DNA of 64,000 nt from Turnera subulata (lineage: Eukaryota > Streptophyta > Magnoliopsida > Malpighiales > Passifloraceae). The stretch's first letter is position 1. Each line of letters opens with the position of its first letter. The notes under the pieces were generated by a model. It worked only from the letters and a program-made list of their open reading frames with translations, ran no database searches and was not told where the DNA came from. The stretch is from positions 54,867-118,866 of the forward strand of contig JAKUCV010000266.1 of assembly GCA_028386065.3 (NCBI GenBank), written 5' to 3'. Shown piece by piece: positions 25,151-35,515 of the stretch. Made by a program: the position numbers and the translations under genes.

Positions 25151-25640
25151 AGCAGGTATCTTTACAGTACATGGTAGTGTTGCATTCACATTAATTGATC
25201 CTGGAGCTACACATTCCTTTATAGCTCAAACCTATGCCATCCAACATAACTGTGAAGATGTATCCTTAGAAAAACCGATGAGGGTTAGATTACCCGCAGG
25301 CATCATAGTGAGGCTAGATAGAGTTTGTAAGGATGTGCCGTTAATGTTCGAGAACGAAACCTTTCCTGCTCGACTCGTTGTCATGAACATGGGGGGATTT
25401 GATATAATCCTAGGCATGGATTGGTTATCAAAGTATCGAGCTATGGTGGATTGTTGAGCTAAGCAAGTGAGGTTGACATCCGCCGAAGATCGATTGATTG
25501 TTTTGTCCGGAGTGGGAAGAACTACAACCACATGTAGGATTTCTGCTACTCAGGGCTACGGAATGAAGCAACATGGTCCAGACGCCTTGCTGACCCACAT
25601 TCCAGGCGGAGAGACATAAGACCCTACCCTAGAGGATGTA
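25150..25640 (+). pseudogene. retropepsin-like protease region of element A
   Basis: The reading frame contains LIDPGATHSF, the aspartic protease active-site stretch (D-P-G where D-S-G is classical, as often in plant gypsy), followed by the flap region and GMDWL near 25417. It is broken by a TGA at 25455-25457 and a TAA near 25617. It is homologous to the protease of element D at 59150-59605. Confidence 0.8.
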
Positions 25641-27816
25641 TTAGTTGTGAGGGAGTTTGTTGATTTTTTCCCAGATGATCTACCAGGTTTGCCGCCCTGA
25701 CAGAGAGGTTGAGTACACCATCGAGCTGGCACCTGGAGTTACACCTATCTCGATGGCACCATACAGGATGGCACCAGCAGAGCTTCAGGAGCTGAAGAAG
25801 CAGCTAGACGAACTATTGGAGAAAGGTTTTATCAGACCTAGTACCTTACCATGAGGTGCACCAGTTCTGCTCGTGAAGAAGAAGGATGGTAGTCTGCATA
25901 TGTGTGTAGACTATCGCCAGATCAACAAGGTGACAATCAAGAACAAGTACCCGTTACCGAGGATTGATGATCTTTTCGATCAGCTTCAAGGAGCAACGGT
26001 GTTTTCAAAGATTGATCTCCGATCGGGCTATCACCAGATCAAGATTTCGGAGAAGGACATACCGAAGACAGCTTTTCGCACACGGTATGGCCACTACGAA
26101 TTCACTGTGGTACCTTTCGGTTTGACCAATGCACCGGCAGTATTCATGTGCTTGATGCACTTGGTGTTGAACGAGTTTTTGGATAAGTTTGTGGTGGTCT
26201 TCATCGACGATATCCTCATCTACTCCAAGAGCAAGGAAGAGCACGAAGTGCATTTGAGGATAGTGCTTCAAAGGTTAAAGGAGAAGCAGCTGTATGCCAA
26301 ATTCAACAAGTGTGAATTTTGGCTTGGAGAAGGTTCCTTCCTCGGACATGTAGTAGGCGGGGATGGAATAAAGGTCGATCCTGCCAAGGTTAAGGCTGTG
26401 TTGGAGTGGGAGCCTCCTTGTGAAGGCCCTCCCCCCGAGGGACCCACCAAACCTAGGTATTGTTACATCACTCCCTCCGCCCGATTAAATCCTTTACCAT
26501 GCTGCAGCACTAGGGATTCGAACTCGGGACGTGATGCTTTTTATCCCCCTCAAGGAGAGCACATTCACCAATTCATCTGCAGCTGAATTGGTGAAGGTGC
26601 TCTCCTTGAGGGGGATAAAAAGCATCACGTCCCGAGTTCGAATCCCTAGTGCTGCAGCATGGTAAAGGATTTAATCGGGCGGAGGGAGTGATGTAACAAT
26701 ACCTGGATTTGGAGGGTCCCTCGGGGGGAGGGCCTTCACAAAAAAAGGCACCTTTTCTGTGAAGGCCCTCTCCCCGAGGGACCCACCATATTCAGGTATT
26801 GTTACATCACATCCCTCAGCCCACACCTCTTAGGTTTAATCCTTTACCATGCTGCAGCGCTAGGGATTCGAACTCGGGACGTGATGCTTTTTATCCCCCT
26901 CAAGGAGAGCACCTTTACCAATTCATCTGCAGATGAGTTGGTGAAGGTGCTCTCCTTGAGGGGGATAAAAAGCATCACGTCCCGAGTTCGAATCCCTAGT
27001 GCTGCAGTATGGTAAAGAATTAAACCCAAGAGGTGTGGGCTGAGGGATGTGATGTAACAATACCTGAATATAGTGGGTCCCTCGGGGAGAGGGCCTTCAC
27101 ACTCCTAAGAATGTGTCCGAAGTCAGGAGTTTTCTTGGCCTTGCAGGATATTATCGAAGGTTCATAGAAGGTTTTTCCTTATTAGCCAGTCCCATGACTA
27201 AGCTATTGAGGAAAGAACAAGCTTTTGTTTGGAGCCCGGAATGCCAACAGAGTTTTGAGGAGCTTAAGAAGAAGCTGACCACGGCACTAGTGCTAACAGT
27301 ACCCAAACCAACAGTGGAGTATGTGTTGTTTTGTGATGCATCAGGACTTGGTTTAGGAGCTGTATTGATGCAAGAAGGACGAGTGATTGCTTATGCCTCT
27401 AGACAGCTAAGGACTCATGAGAAGAACTACCCGACTCATGATCTCGAGATGGCAGCTGTGATTTTGGCTCTGAAGATTTGGAGACACTATTTGTTTGGAG
27501 AGAAGTGCCGAATCTTCACCGACCACAAAAGCCTTAAGTACATCATGACTCAGAAGGAGCTTAACCTGCGACAAAGACGCTGGGTTGAGTTGCTTAATGA
27601 TTATGACTGTACTATCGAGTATCACCCAGGGAAGGCTAATGTGGTAGCTGATACTTTGAGCCGCATACAATCGGATGATGCCTCCACTAGTTACTCGATG
27701 TTCTCACTTATCGAGTTAAGAAAGTTGGGAGTTGACTTGACAGTGGATGATACAGGAGCTTTGCTGGCACACATGAGTGTCAAGTCCAACCTAAGAGGAT
27801 GGATAGTAGAGTTATA
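25640..27816 (+). pseudogene. reverse transcriptase and RNase H of element A, split by foldback insertion
   Basis: The RT N-terminal frame runs about 25657-25854 and ends at a TGA where a tryptophan codon is expected. It reopens at 25873 and carries [21 protein letters not shown] and the catalytic FIDDIL box (about 26202-26219). At 26418 it is cut by the foldback composite and resumes at 27102 with [11 protein letters not shown]. RNase H follows, with [13 protein letters not shown] and DHKSLKY. One frameshift lies near 25690, where an extra base is present relative to element D. The protein ends at a stop near 27815. Confidence 0.9.
26419..27101. mobile_element. tandem pair of palindromic foldback elements with tRNA-like arms
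   Basis: Two long palindromes, 26419-26740 and 26758-27101, are separated by 17 bp. Each starts TGTGAAGGCCCTC and ends with its inverse. Arms are about 160-170 bp with a tiny centre around CTGCAG. Each inner arm contains a tRNA-like head: a D-arm-like 'ctgaattggtgaaggtgct', then a B box GAGTTCGAATCCC. The composite is flanked by CTCCT on both sides (26414-26418 and 27102-27106). Removing it with one CTCCT restores the RT frame of element A. The two palindromes differ from each other in the outer-middle part of the arms. There is no coding capacity. A partial copy of one arm lies at 60004-60115. Confidence 0.85.
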
Positions 27817-27832
27817 AGATGAAGATCCCGAC

Positions 27833-29227
27833 TTGGTCAAGCTAAATGAAGGAGTAAGGAGTGGAAAAGAAGACAAGTTCCGTATAGCCGATGATGGAGC
27901 ACTGATGATTTGGAAACAGGTATGTGTACCCAATGTCAGTAATCTGCGTAGTCAGATCCTGGAAGAAGGTCATATGGCGCCGTATGCGATGCATCCTGGA
28001 AGCACCAAGATGTATCAGAACCTGAAGAGCCATTTTTGGTGGCCTCGTATGAAGAAGGATGTAGCAGAGTATGTCGCTAGATGCATTACTTGCCAGCAGG
28101 TGAAAGCCGAACATCAGGCTCCAGCAGGCAAGATGAGATCGTTGACAATACCGGAGTGGAAGTGGGAGATGATCACTATGGATTTTGTGATTGGTTTGCC
28201 GATGACTTGGAGGCAGCATAATGCTATTTGGGTCATCGTTGACCGATTAACAAAATCGGCTCATTTCCTCCCTATTCGCCAGACTGATACCATGGACACA
28301 CTGGCGAGTAAGTATGTTGCTAAGATTGTGAGACTACACGGGATTCCAAAGTCTATAGTCTCAGATAGGGATCTGAGGTTCACATCACGATTCTGGAAGA
28401 GTTTACAAGCTGCTTTGGGAACCAAGTTGAGCTTCAGCACTGCTTTTCATCCTCAGGCAGATGGACAGTCTGAGAGGACAATACAGACACTAGAGGACAT
28501 GTTGAGAGCTTGTGCACTTAACTTCAGTGGGAGTTGGGATAAGTATCTACCCTTGGCAGAGTTTGCATATAACAACGGCTACCATTCCAGCATTGGTATG
28601 CCACCTTTTGAGGCTCTCTATGGAAGGAAGTGTAGAAGTCCGGTATGTTGGGACGAAGAAGGTATGAGATTGATCGTTGGACCAGAGTTAGTCCAGCAGA
28701 CAGTGGACAAGATCCAGACGGTGAGACAGTGCATGAGAGCTACTCAGGATCGGCAGAAGAGCTATGCCGACAAACACCGACGTGAGATGGAGTATAACGT
28801 TGGTGAGAAGGTTTTTCTCAGAGTTGCACCTTGGAAAGGAGTAATCAGGTTCGGTAAGAGAGGAAAACTGAGTCCAAGGTATATCGGGCCATACGAGATC
28901 GTTGAGAGGATCAGACCTCTAGCTTGTAAGTTGTCCTTACCTGAGGAGCTATCACGTATTCATGACGTGTTCCATGTCTCCATGTTGAGGAGATACTGAT
29001 CATACTCTAGTCATATTGTGGCCCCAGTGGATGTTGAAGTGGCAGAAGATCTTACCTACACAGAAGTGCCGGAATAGATTCTTGCTCGAGAAGTACGGCA
29101 GTCACGGAACCATACCATTCCTATGGTTAAGGTCAAGTGGAGTAAGCATTCTGCTAATGAGTCAACATGGGAAGTCGAGGAGCATATGCGATCCCAGTAT
29201 CCGCATCTCTTCACCGGTTCGGTGTGA
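27833..29227 (+). pseudogene. integrase and chromodomain-like tail of element A
   Basis: The frame 27833-28999 carries an HHCC zinc-binding region (MHPGSTKMY, then CITCQQ), the DDE core (MDFVIGLP; SDRDLRF; the QSERTIQ helix) and a GPYEI/FHVSMLRRY C-terminal region. After the TGA at 28997-28999 and a further TAG, the same frame continues to 29227 with a chromodomain-like stretch, including IPMVKVKW and STWEVEEHM. It is separated from RNase H by a stop near 27815. The integrase core looks nearly intact, but it is not part of one continuous polyprotein. Confidence 0.88.
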
Positions 29228-29245
29228 ATTTCGGGGACGAAATTC

Positions 29246-29261
29246 TTTTAAGGGGGTAGAC
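29246..29261 (+). other. polypurine tract of element A
   Basis: The purine-rich AAGGGGGTAGA lies immediately before the 3' LTR and is preceded by the conserved TTCGGGGACGAAATTC motif. The same arrangement appears reversed at 46988-47025 in element C. Confidence 0.8.
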
Positions 29262-32092
29262 TGTAACAACTCGGATAAAAATTTACATTTTATCGGGATT
29301 GTAAAAACGCTTTGTACAGCAATTTACCATGTAAAATAATCTTGGGTAATTATTTCAGGGTAAATTAAGCATTGGATTCCGAAACCGACCCTTACCCCAC
29401 GCTCGGGATTTTTCTGCGAATTTTACGGACCAAAGTTGGAATTTTTCGGGTCCAGGAATCTCGAGAAAAGTCATGTTTAACCTCGAATTATCGGGCCAGA
29501 AATAAAGTCAAGGGGGTATAATAAATATTTTCTGGTCCGGACGGGACACGGCTGCATGATTGAGTCACACAGCCGCCTTCTCCTGTGTGCCCGTGAGCCA
29601 TTTCCTATGTAACCCGTGAAAATCATTCTTTTTTTCCCGTGCCTTCTCTGCTTCCAGTGCACACCATACCACACCTTGCCTCCATCTTCACCTTCTCCTC
29701 ATACTCTCAGCAAAAAAAAAAAAAATACACAACCCAGTACTCCTCCTGCAACTCCCTTCACCAGACCAAAACCAGAAAAACAATAATAAAAATAATAAAA
29801 AAAAGAGAAAAGAAAGAAACCAAGAAAAGAAGCAGAAAAAAAGGAAAAGGAGTAGGGGCTGCCGGTCACCACCCGTGAACTACCCGACAGCCAATCGCCG
29901 CCTCTTCCTTCCTGCTCGCCTGCCGCCGCTGAGGACGCGTCGTCGCCGCCCGAAGCCGCAGCATCGATAGTCGAGAGTCACCGCCCGTAACGCTGACACC
30001 TTTCTCCTCATTCCCCTTCGCCCAGTTGCTCCCCCCGACGCGAGACGACCGCGAGCCGCCACCGGATCCGGCCGCTGTTCCTTCCCCTTTGCGACACCAC
30101 CACCGTCGCCTCACCACTACCTCGCCGGACAGCCAACACCAGTAGCCGTTCATCGCACCTCCTCGCATTCCCCTCACGTCAGCCACCGCGCCGCCGCCTC
30201 CTACTCAAGGTGAGCAACCCGGATGAGGAAGACGACCCGGATGTGGGTTGCGGGCCGTGGAATGACCCAGCAGCTTTGGGCCGGGCACGGGCTAGGAGTT
30301 GGGCCGAGCTTGAGGTTGGGCTCAATTCGTGGGCCTGATGCTTGGCTTGGTCTGGCCAGTCAGCCCTGGACCTGGTCAACCTTGGGTCTGGTCTATTAGT
30401 GGGCTGGGTTTTGGACATGGGCTGCATAGTAAGGCCCAATCGGAAATAAATAATAATAATAATAAATAATAATGATAAATAAATACGAAAATTCTGGAAA
30501 ATAATAATAATAATAATTTTGAAAAAAATGGAATTTTAATAGTAAGTATAGTTTGGAAAAGATATGGTATACCATATGGGAAATATTTATTTTGGGAATA
30601 TATAGATGGTAAATAATAATTACTTTTAACAAATATTTTGGAAAGTACATACTCAAGGAAAATAAAAATGGGAAGGGTATTATCAAAGTAAATACGTACC
30701 GAAATAATAACCGGATATAATTATAGTAGAGTATTTCCGGCCTATGTAATTAAATGGTGAATTATGATGATAATGGGAATTAACCGGGGGAATACCGAAT
30801 TAGCACAGCAATTATTTTATGGCTTACAGTAATAGTCGAGCATTTGCATATCATCTTATATGTGCATAAATTGTTGTTTGATATAGGAATTGATAACGAG
30901 CAGTACCTTGAGGAGCCTGAGCTGGAACACTTCGAGGACTATCAGGAATAGAAAATCGGCTAAGGTGAGGATAAGTAAATATTTATATACTGCCGTAGTA
31001 CCACGTTGTTGTTGTGTTATATGCTTGAATAATTCTTTATGGCTGTGAATAGTTATTGTGAGATGAATTTAATTGTTGTTTGTTGCCGTTGATGTTGCTG
31101 AATTGATGCTGCTGTTGATGTTATTGATAATGTTAGAAATGTTGGTATTGGTAGGTTATTACTATTGTTGTTGGCTGTGAAAATTATGAGAGTGGAGTAC
31201 CGAGGGTACTAGTTGAATGAGCTTGTACTATCCAGACGAGCGGAGAGGCTGTGAGCCTGCTCGAGATAATGTGATAATGGAGGATAATAGAAATTAAGTA
31301 ATTAGGAATAATAAAACTGGATACACTTAGACATCTAGTAAGTCACAGTTAAATGTTGGACTAGCCAGATGGTAGTCTTATTTTTATGGTGCTGGGGGAG
31401 AGTGTGCATGGGGTCTGCTCCCTGTCTATACCAGTTTTTATTTTAGGCGCTGGGGGAGAGTGTGCTTGGGGTCTGCTCCCTGTCTGTGCCAGTTATACGT
31501 GGAGGTACCAGGGCAGAGTCCACGGGCTAGCTAGCTTAACTACCAGGCGACAATCATCATTTAACTAGTGATAGGGGCCTTGATAATAAAATTGGTATAA
31601 CGTGTCTAGAATCACAGAGTGTGTTATTTAGGGTTCGTATGAACCTTAGGTATTTGCTGTTGATGTAACTTGGATTATTTACGGATGTTGTATATGTATA
31701 TTTGCTTATGGATTTTACCCGGTGAGCACTTCGGACTCACCCCTCGCCTGCGTGACCTGGTCGCGTAGTTTGATTGTGCGTAGCTCAGGTACGTTCGAGG
31801 CAAGCTGTGGTGCACCCTCTGCCAGGCCCGGATCCATCCTGCGTTGCATCATGTTTATACTGTTATCTATTGCTGTGTTGTATTAAGACTTCCGCTGCTT
31901 GCATTTTATAACTCTGTGGATTAATGCTTGTTGTAATAACGATCCCGTGACGGGACCAGCACTGTTGATGTATTATGTACTTTTATTGTATTAATATTGC
32001 TGGTTGTGATTGTTACCATTGTGGTTATTGTAATAGCATGTGGTCCCACGTGTTTACTGTGTATAACGGTAAATACGGATCGGGGCGTTTCA
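29262..32092 (+). repeat. 3' LTR of element A
   Basis: Direct copy of 21069-23889, starting TGTAACAACTCGG and ending GGGGCGTTTCA. Differences are mostly single transitions. The duplicated 'gctgggggagagtgtgc' units recur at about 31385-31495. Confidence 0.95.
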
Positions 32093-32984
32093 ATACCCGC
32101 TATACCTGCTACGTACAAATCAAGTTCTAATTTTATAAAAAATCCCACAATTGTTAAATAAGCATTCATGAAATATGTTCCAAGTTCAAGCATTAAAAAT
32201 TTAAAAACAACAAGAAGTCCAAAATTTTAAAGTAGTATGTAACTTTTCTCAATTTTAAATCCAAACAATCTTTTATTTCTTATTCTCCATCCTCTTCTCT
32301 ACTAAGATCAACATATATTTTTCTAAAAAAAATAATATTATTAAATAATATAAAAATAAGAATCTTATAATAAGTTAAAATATATAAATTAATATTGAAT
32401 GCTTATTTTCTTCTTCCATATTATTATCATAAACAATTGTAGGATAGTTATAAATTACTGTTCCTTTTAAGACAAAGAAAAACTATAATAACATAATATT
32501 AATTTAGGGTTTTAGAGCACGAAATTTCAAGAGAACTAAGAGGAGGTGGACGAAATTTCAATAGAAAAAGAAGAAGAGGTGAGTGGAAAAGAATTAAAGA
32601 AACAAAAGAAAGAAACTCAAGTTGATTTTTATATTACGGTTATAGATTTTAAAATATTATAATGGATAGGGTCTAACGGGTAGGGTAAAACCTAGATCCT
32701 TACCCACCCAGACCCTACCCAGACCCGGTCAACTCGGGTCCGGATAATACCCTATCCTTTTTTTACCCGGTCAAAGTCGGGTAATACCCTACCCATAAAA
32801 GCGGGTTTTGAATGGGTATCGGGTAGACCTGGAAAAATTGCCATCCATGCTTGTGAGGCTACATTAAAAATATTTACAGCTTCTAGTTGGGACGTTAGCA
32901 AGTAGATAAACGCGTTGAATTATTAGTTATTTTCAACAGATTTTGTTATCCGGTTAAACTGAATTTGAAACTTAGATAGGTTTT

Positions 32985-33115
32985 TTTTTTTTTTGCGCCA
33001 TCCGGTATCCAGAGATTTGTCCTAACTGATCCGGATTCGATCTAGGTGGTATACCTAGCTATAGTGGGTGCGTCTTGCATACACTAATAATTAAACCCAA
33101 AACCTTACTTAAGGG
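32985..33115 (-). repeat. SINE-like repeat, second copy
   Basis: Related to 1303-1455 over 'tatccagagatttgtcctaact.atc.ggattcgat', with the same orientation and a T run on the left (about 32980-32994). The right part carries B-box-like and A-box-like stretches on the minus strand. Confidence 0.4.
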
Positions 33116-35341
33116 GAAGGTTTTCTAATGCAAGATACAAGATTGCATGAATTAAGGACGTCGATATAAGGAAATAGCAAAAATATGTAGATAATACATA
33201 AAAGGAAAAGAAAAGAAATAAAAAAATTTGAAAAAGATTGGCTGGATGGCAAAGTAAAAAAACTTATTATACCTGCTGTGTGAATGAAGTGTAATATGAG
33301 TTTAATTGAAACTTGCCAAACAATAATTAAGTTCTGTTAGCCTCCTATTATTGGTGTCATAATACGACTTTGTGTGACAAAGTAGGATTAATTTAATTTG
33401 TCCTAGTGTATGCGCACAAACAAGTCTGAGACTATTTTCTAGCTTTCAGAAAAAAAAAAAACTAAACGAGGAGGAGAGAAGAGCCACATATATCAAGCCA
33501 ACAAACTAATTATAAACAATATATATAATTAAGTTGTTTTGTATACTATCTTAATTCTTACTGGGACTTTCTTATATAAAATATGGCATCACTGTTTGTC
33601 CTCCTTACTGGAGCACACTATCTACAATGTTGTGTCCGATGTTCAGAAAATAAATAATATTCATGAGAAAAGTTATAATCGTCGACAAAGCATGCTAATT
33701 TTCAATTGATCCAGATTCCAAAACCATCTAATCACAAGCAATATAATAGTAAAAGTACTTAAGCACCATTACTAGCCAATCAAATCAGAGAGATTCCCCT
33801 TAAGCTCGCTTTATTCATGAGTTGATTACATATATAAGCAATCCAATTAGAACCCCAACAAAATTAAACAATTCAATTAAAAATAGCACTGTCCAATAGG
33901 AAAGTACTATGTCCATAGAAAGAGAAGTTCATGGGGTTGTTAAATTCTAATACCCACTTTTTTTTGTTCAAAATTCTAATACCACTTGGTACGGGCAAGA
34001 ACCCTTGTATCATTATTATATGATGTATTTTTATTTCAATCTTATGTATATTATGTTTTTTTTTGGGGACTAACAATTTGTGTTCTTTTACTTTACTTAC
34101 CTACATATTCTTCGCCCAAAAAAAATTAACTCATTTATTTAAAAGTTAAATACCTAAAATTCCATAACATATTTGACTTTCTTCTAAATCTCTCCTTCTC
34201 TATTTCTATTCGTCTTCTTTTCTCACCTCTTAAATCAATTATGAAGGGGTTGGTTCTCAATTTTGATGAAATTTGAACCATTTAGTTATATAGAATAAAG
34301 TAACAACTTAGGGATTTTCTTTAAAAAAGATGTAAAAAATACTATGGTAAGAAAACTTGATTTGTCCAGCGATAAAGTGTTTTCCAATCTCAGACAGCAA
34401 CAAAAGCATATATGACATCTCTTATTAATTTTTTTTTTAAAAATTAATTCTTCAGTTAATCCCTCAACAATACTTAGTGATAAGTTGGTAGAAGATGAAT
34501 CCCTTAGTGTAAAACCTTTCTTTGTATGTTGCATTTCTCATGGCACACTTTTGGTCATCCTCAATGGGATTATAGGGGGCAGGTGACCATATCTTGCTAC
34601 GCAAAAAAGACCTGCAAAATGTATCTTGCAAGTGGCCAAAAACAACCAGTTGGAGATCGACAACACAAGACGTACGATATTCCTGAAAAAAAAAAAAGTA
34701 ATTAAGTCCAAACTTGAGCAATTAAAGGAGTGAATTCTTAACATGAATGCCAGAAACCAACCTTGTCTGTATATAAAGAAAGCAACATTTGTCATTCGTT
34801 GCCAGAGAATTGATCAATTTGGCCATTATCCGCAAAAGAAATCAATCTTAAATAAAGGACGAACCGAATAATTAAGCTTCAGCAAATCTGAAGATATTGT
34901 TGAGAATCTCATGGTCCAATAAGTTTTGAATAGACAGAAATTAATGATATAATTAATTAAGTACGCCCTGTTAATAAACAGAAACTAAAAGCAGCGGATC
35001 AGGAAACAAAAACAAGTAGGAATCCTTGAAAACATGACAAAGTGAAATACTGATTTCTTCAAATCAAGCATCAATTCATTATCTTGTGTCAAGTCCTCTA
35101 AGGCGCATGCAGTACTCTTCTTCTGATTAGATTCGGTTTGTTAATTTTTCTACAAAATAGGAGTGTACGGCAGGTTTTTCTTTGCAAATTGCAACATTAA
35201 AGTATAATTAATTAGCATTAGTTGCCGGACATTTTAAGGATTGATGGGAATATCAGACCACAGGAATAATCAACAATGTGATGCCTCTTTTCTAGAATGA
35301 TTAGATAGAGACACCGTAAAAAAGAGCTTGTAATTAATAAC
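33116..35341. other. AT-rich intergenic region
   Basis: No gene, RNA gene or bounded element was recognised. Several short minus-strand ORFs (33873-34795) are hydrophobic or low-complexity with no family signature. Confidence 0.5.
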
Positions 35342-35515
35342 TTACCCTCCATTTGGTATTGTGGAATTGATTTCAATTCCAAGAATTGAAATTAATTCCT
35401 TAGTTTGGTATAATTCTACTTCACTTAAAATAGGAATTGAATTCCATTTTTTATTTTTGGAGCAATATTTTGGTAATATTTCAAATCCAAGCAAAACCTA
35501 TCGGATTTGGAATTC

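Larger units (their letters stand above)
21069..32092 (+). mobile_element. full-length Ty3/gypsy chromovirus-type LTR retrotransposon (element A), decayed
   Basis: Two direct LTRs of 2821 and 2831 bp bound an internal region with PBS, gag, protease, RT, RNase H, integrase, a chromodomain-like tail and a polypurine tract in the standard gypsy order. A 5-bp target duplication ATACC lies at 21064-21068 and 32093-32097. Long LTRs and a chromodomain-like C-terminus fit the Tekay/Del group of plant chromoviruses; the clade call is an inference. The coding region has many stops and frameshifts, plus an insertion of about 680 bp at 26419-27101, so it cannot be autonomous. The LTRs are still very similar, with a few scattered differences. 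Confidence 0.95.
20919..32849. mobile_element. non-autonomous hAT-like element split by gypsy element A
   Basis: The left end reads TAGGGATGGCAAT and the right end, reverse-complemented, reads CATGGATGGCAAT. Flanking 8-bp repeats are CCTGTGAG (20911-20918) and CTTGTGAG (32850-32857), seven of eight identical, which is the hAT target-site length. Without the gypsy insert the element is about 0.9 kb and has no transposase. Both ends carry repeated 'gggtagggt' and 'acccagacccgg' stretches in inverted orientation, a type common in plant hAT MITE-like elements. Confidence 0.75.

Noticed and set aside
26500..26660. Possible tRNA genes in the foldback arms
   Set aside because: D arm and B box look tRNA-like, but no acceptor stem or anticodon stem closes.
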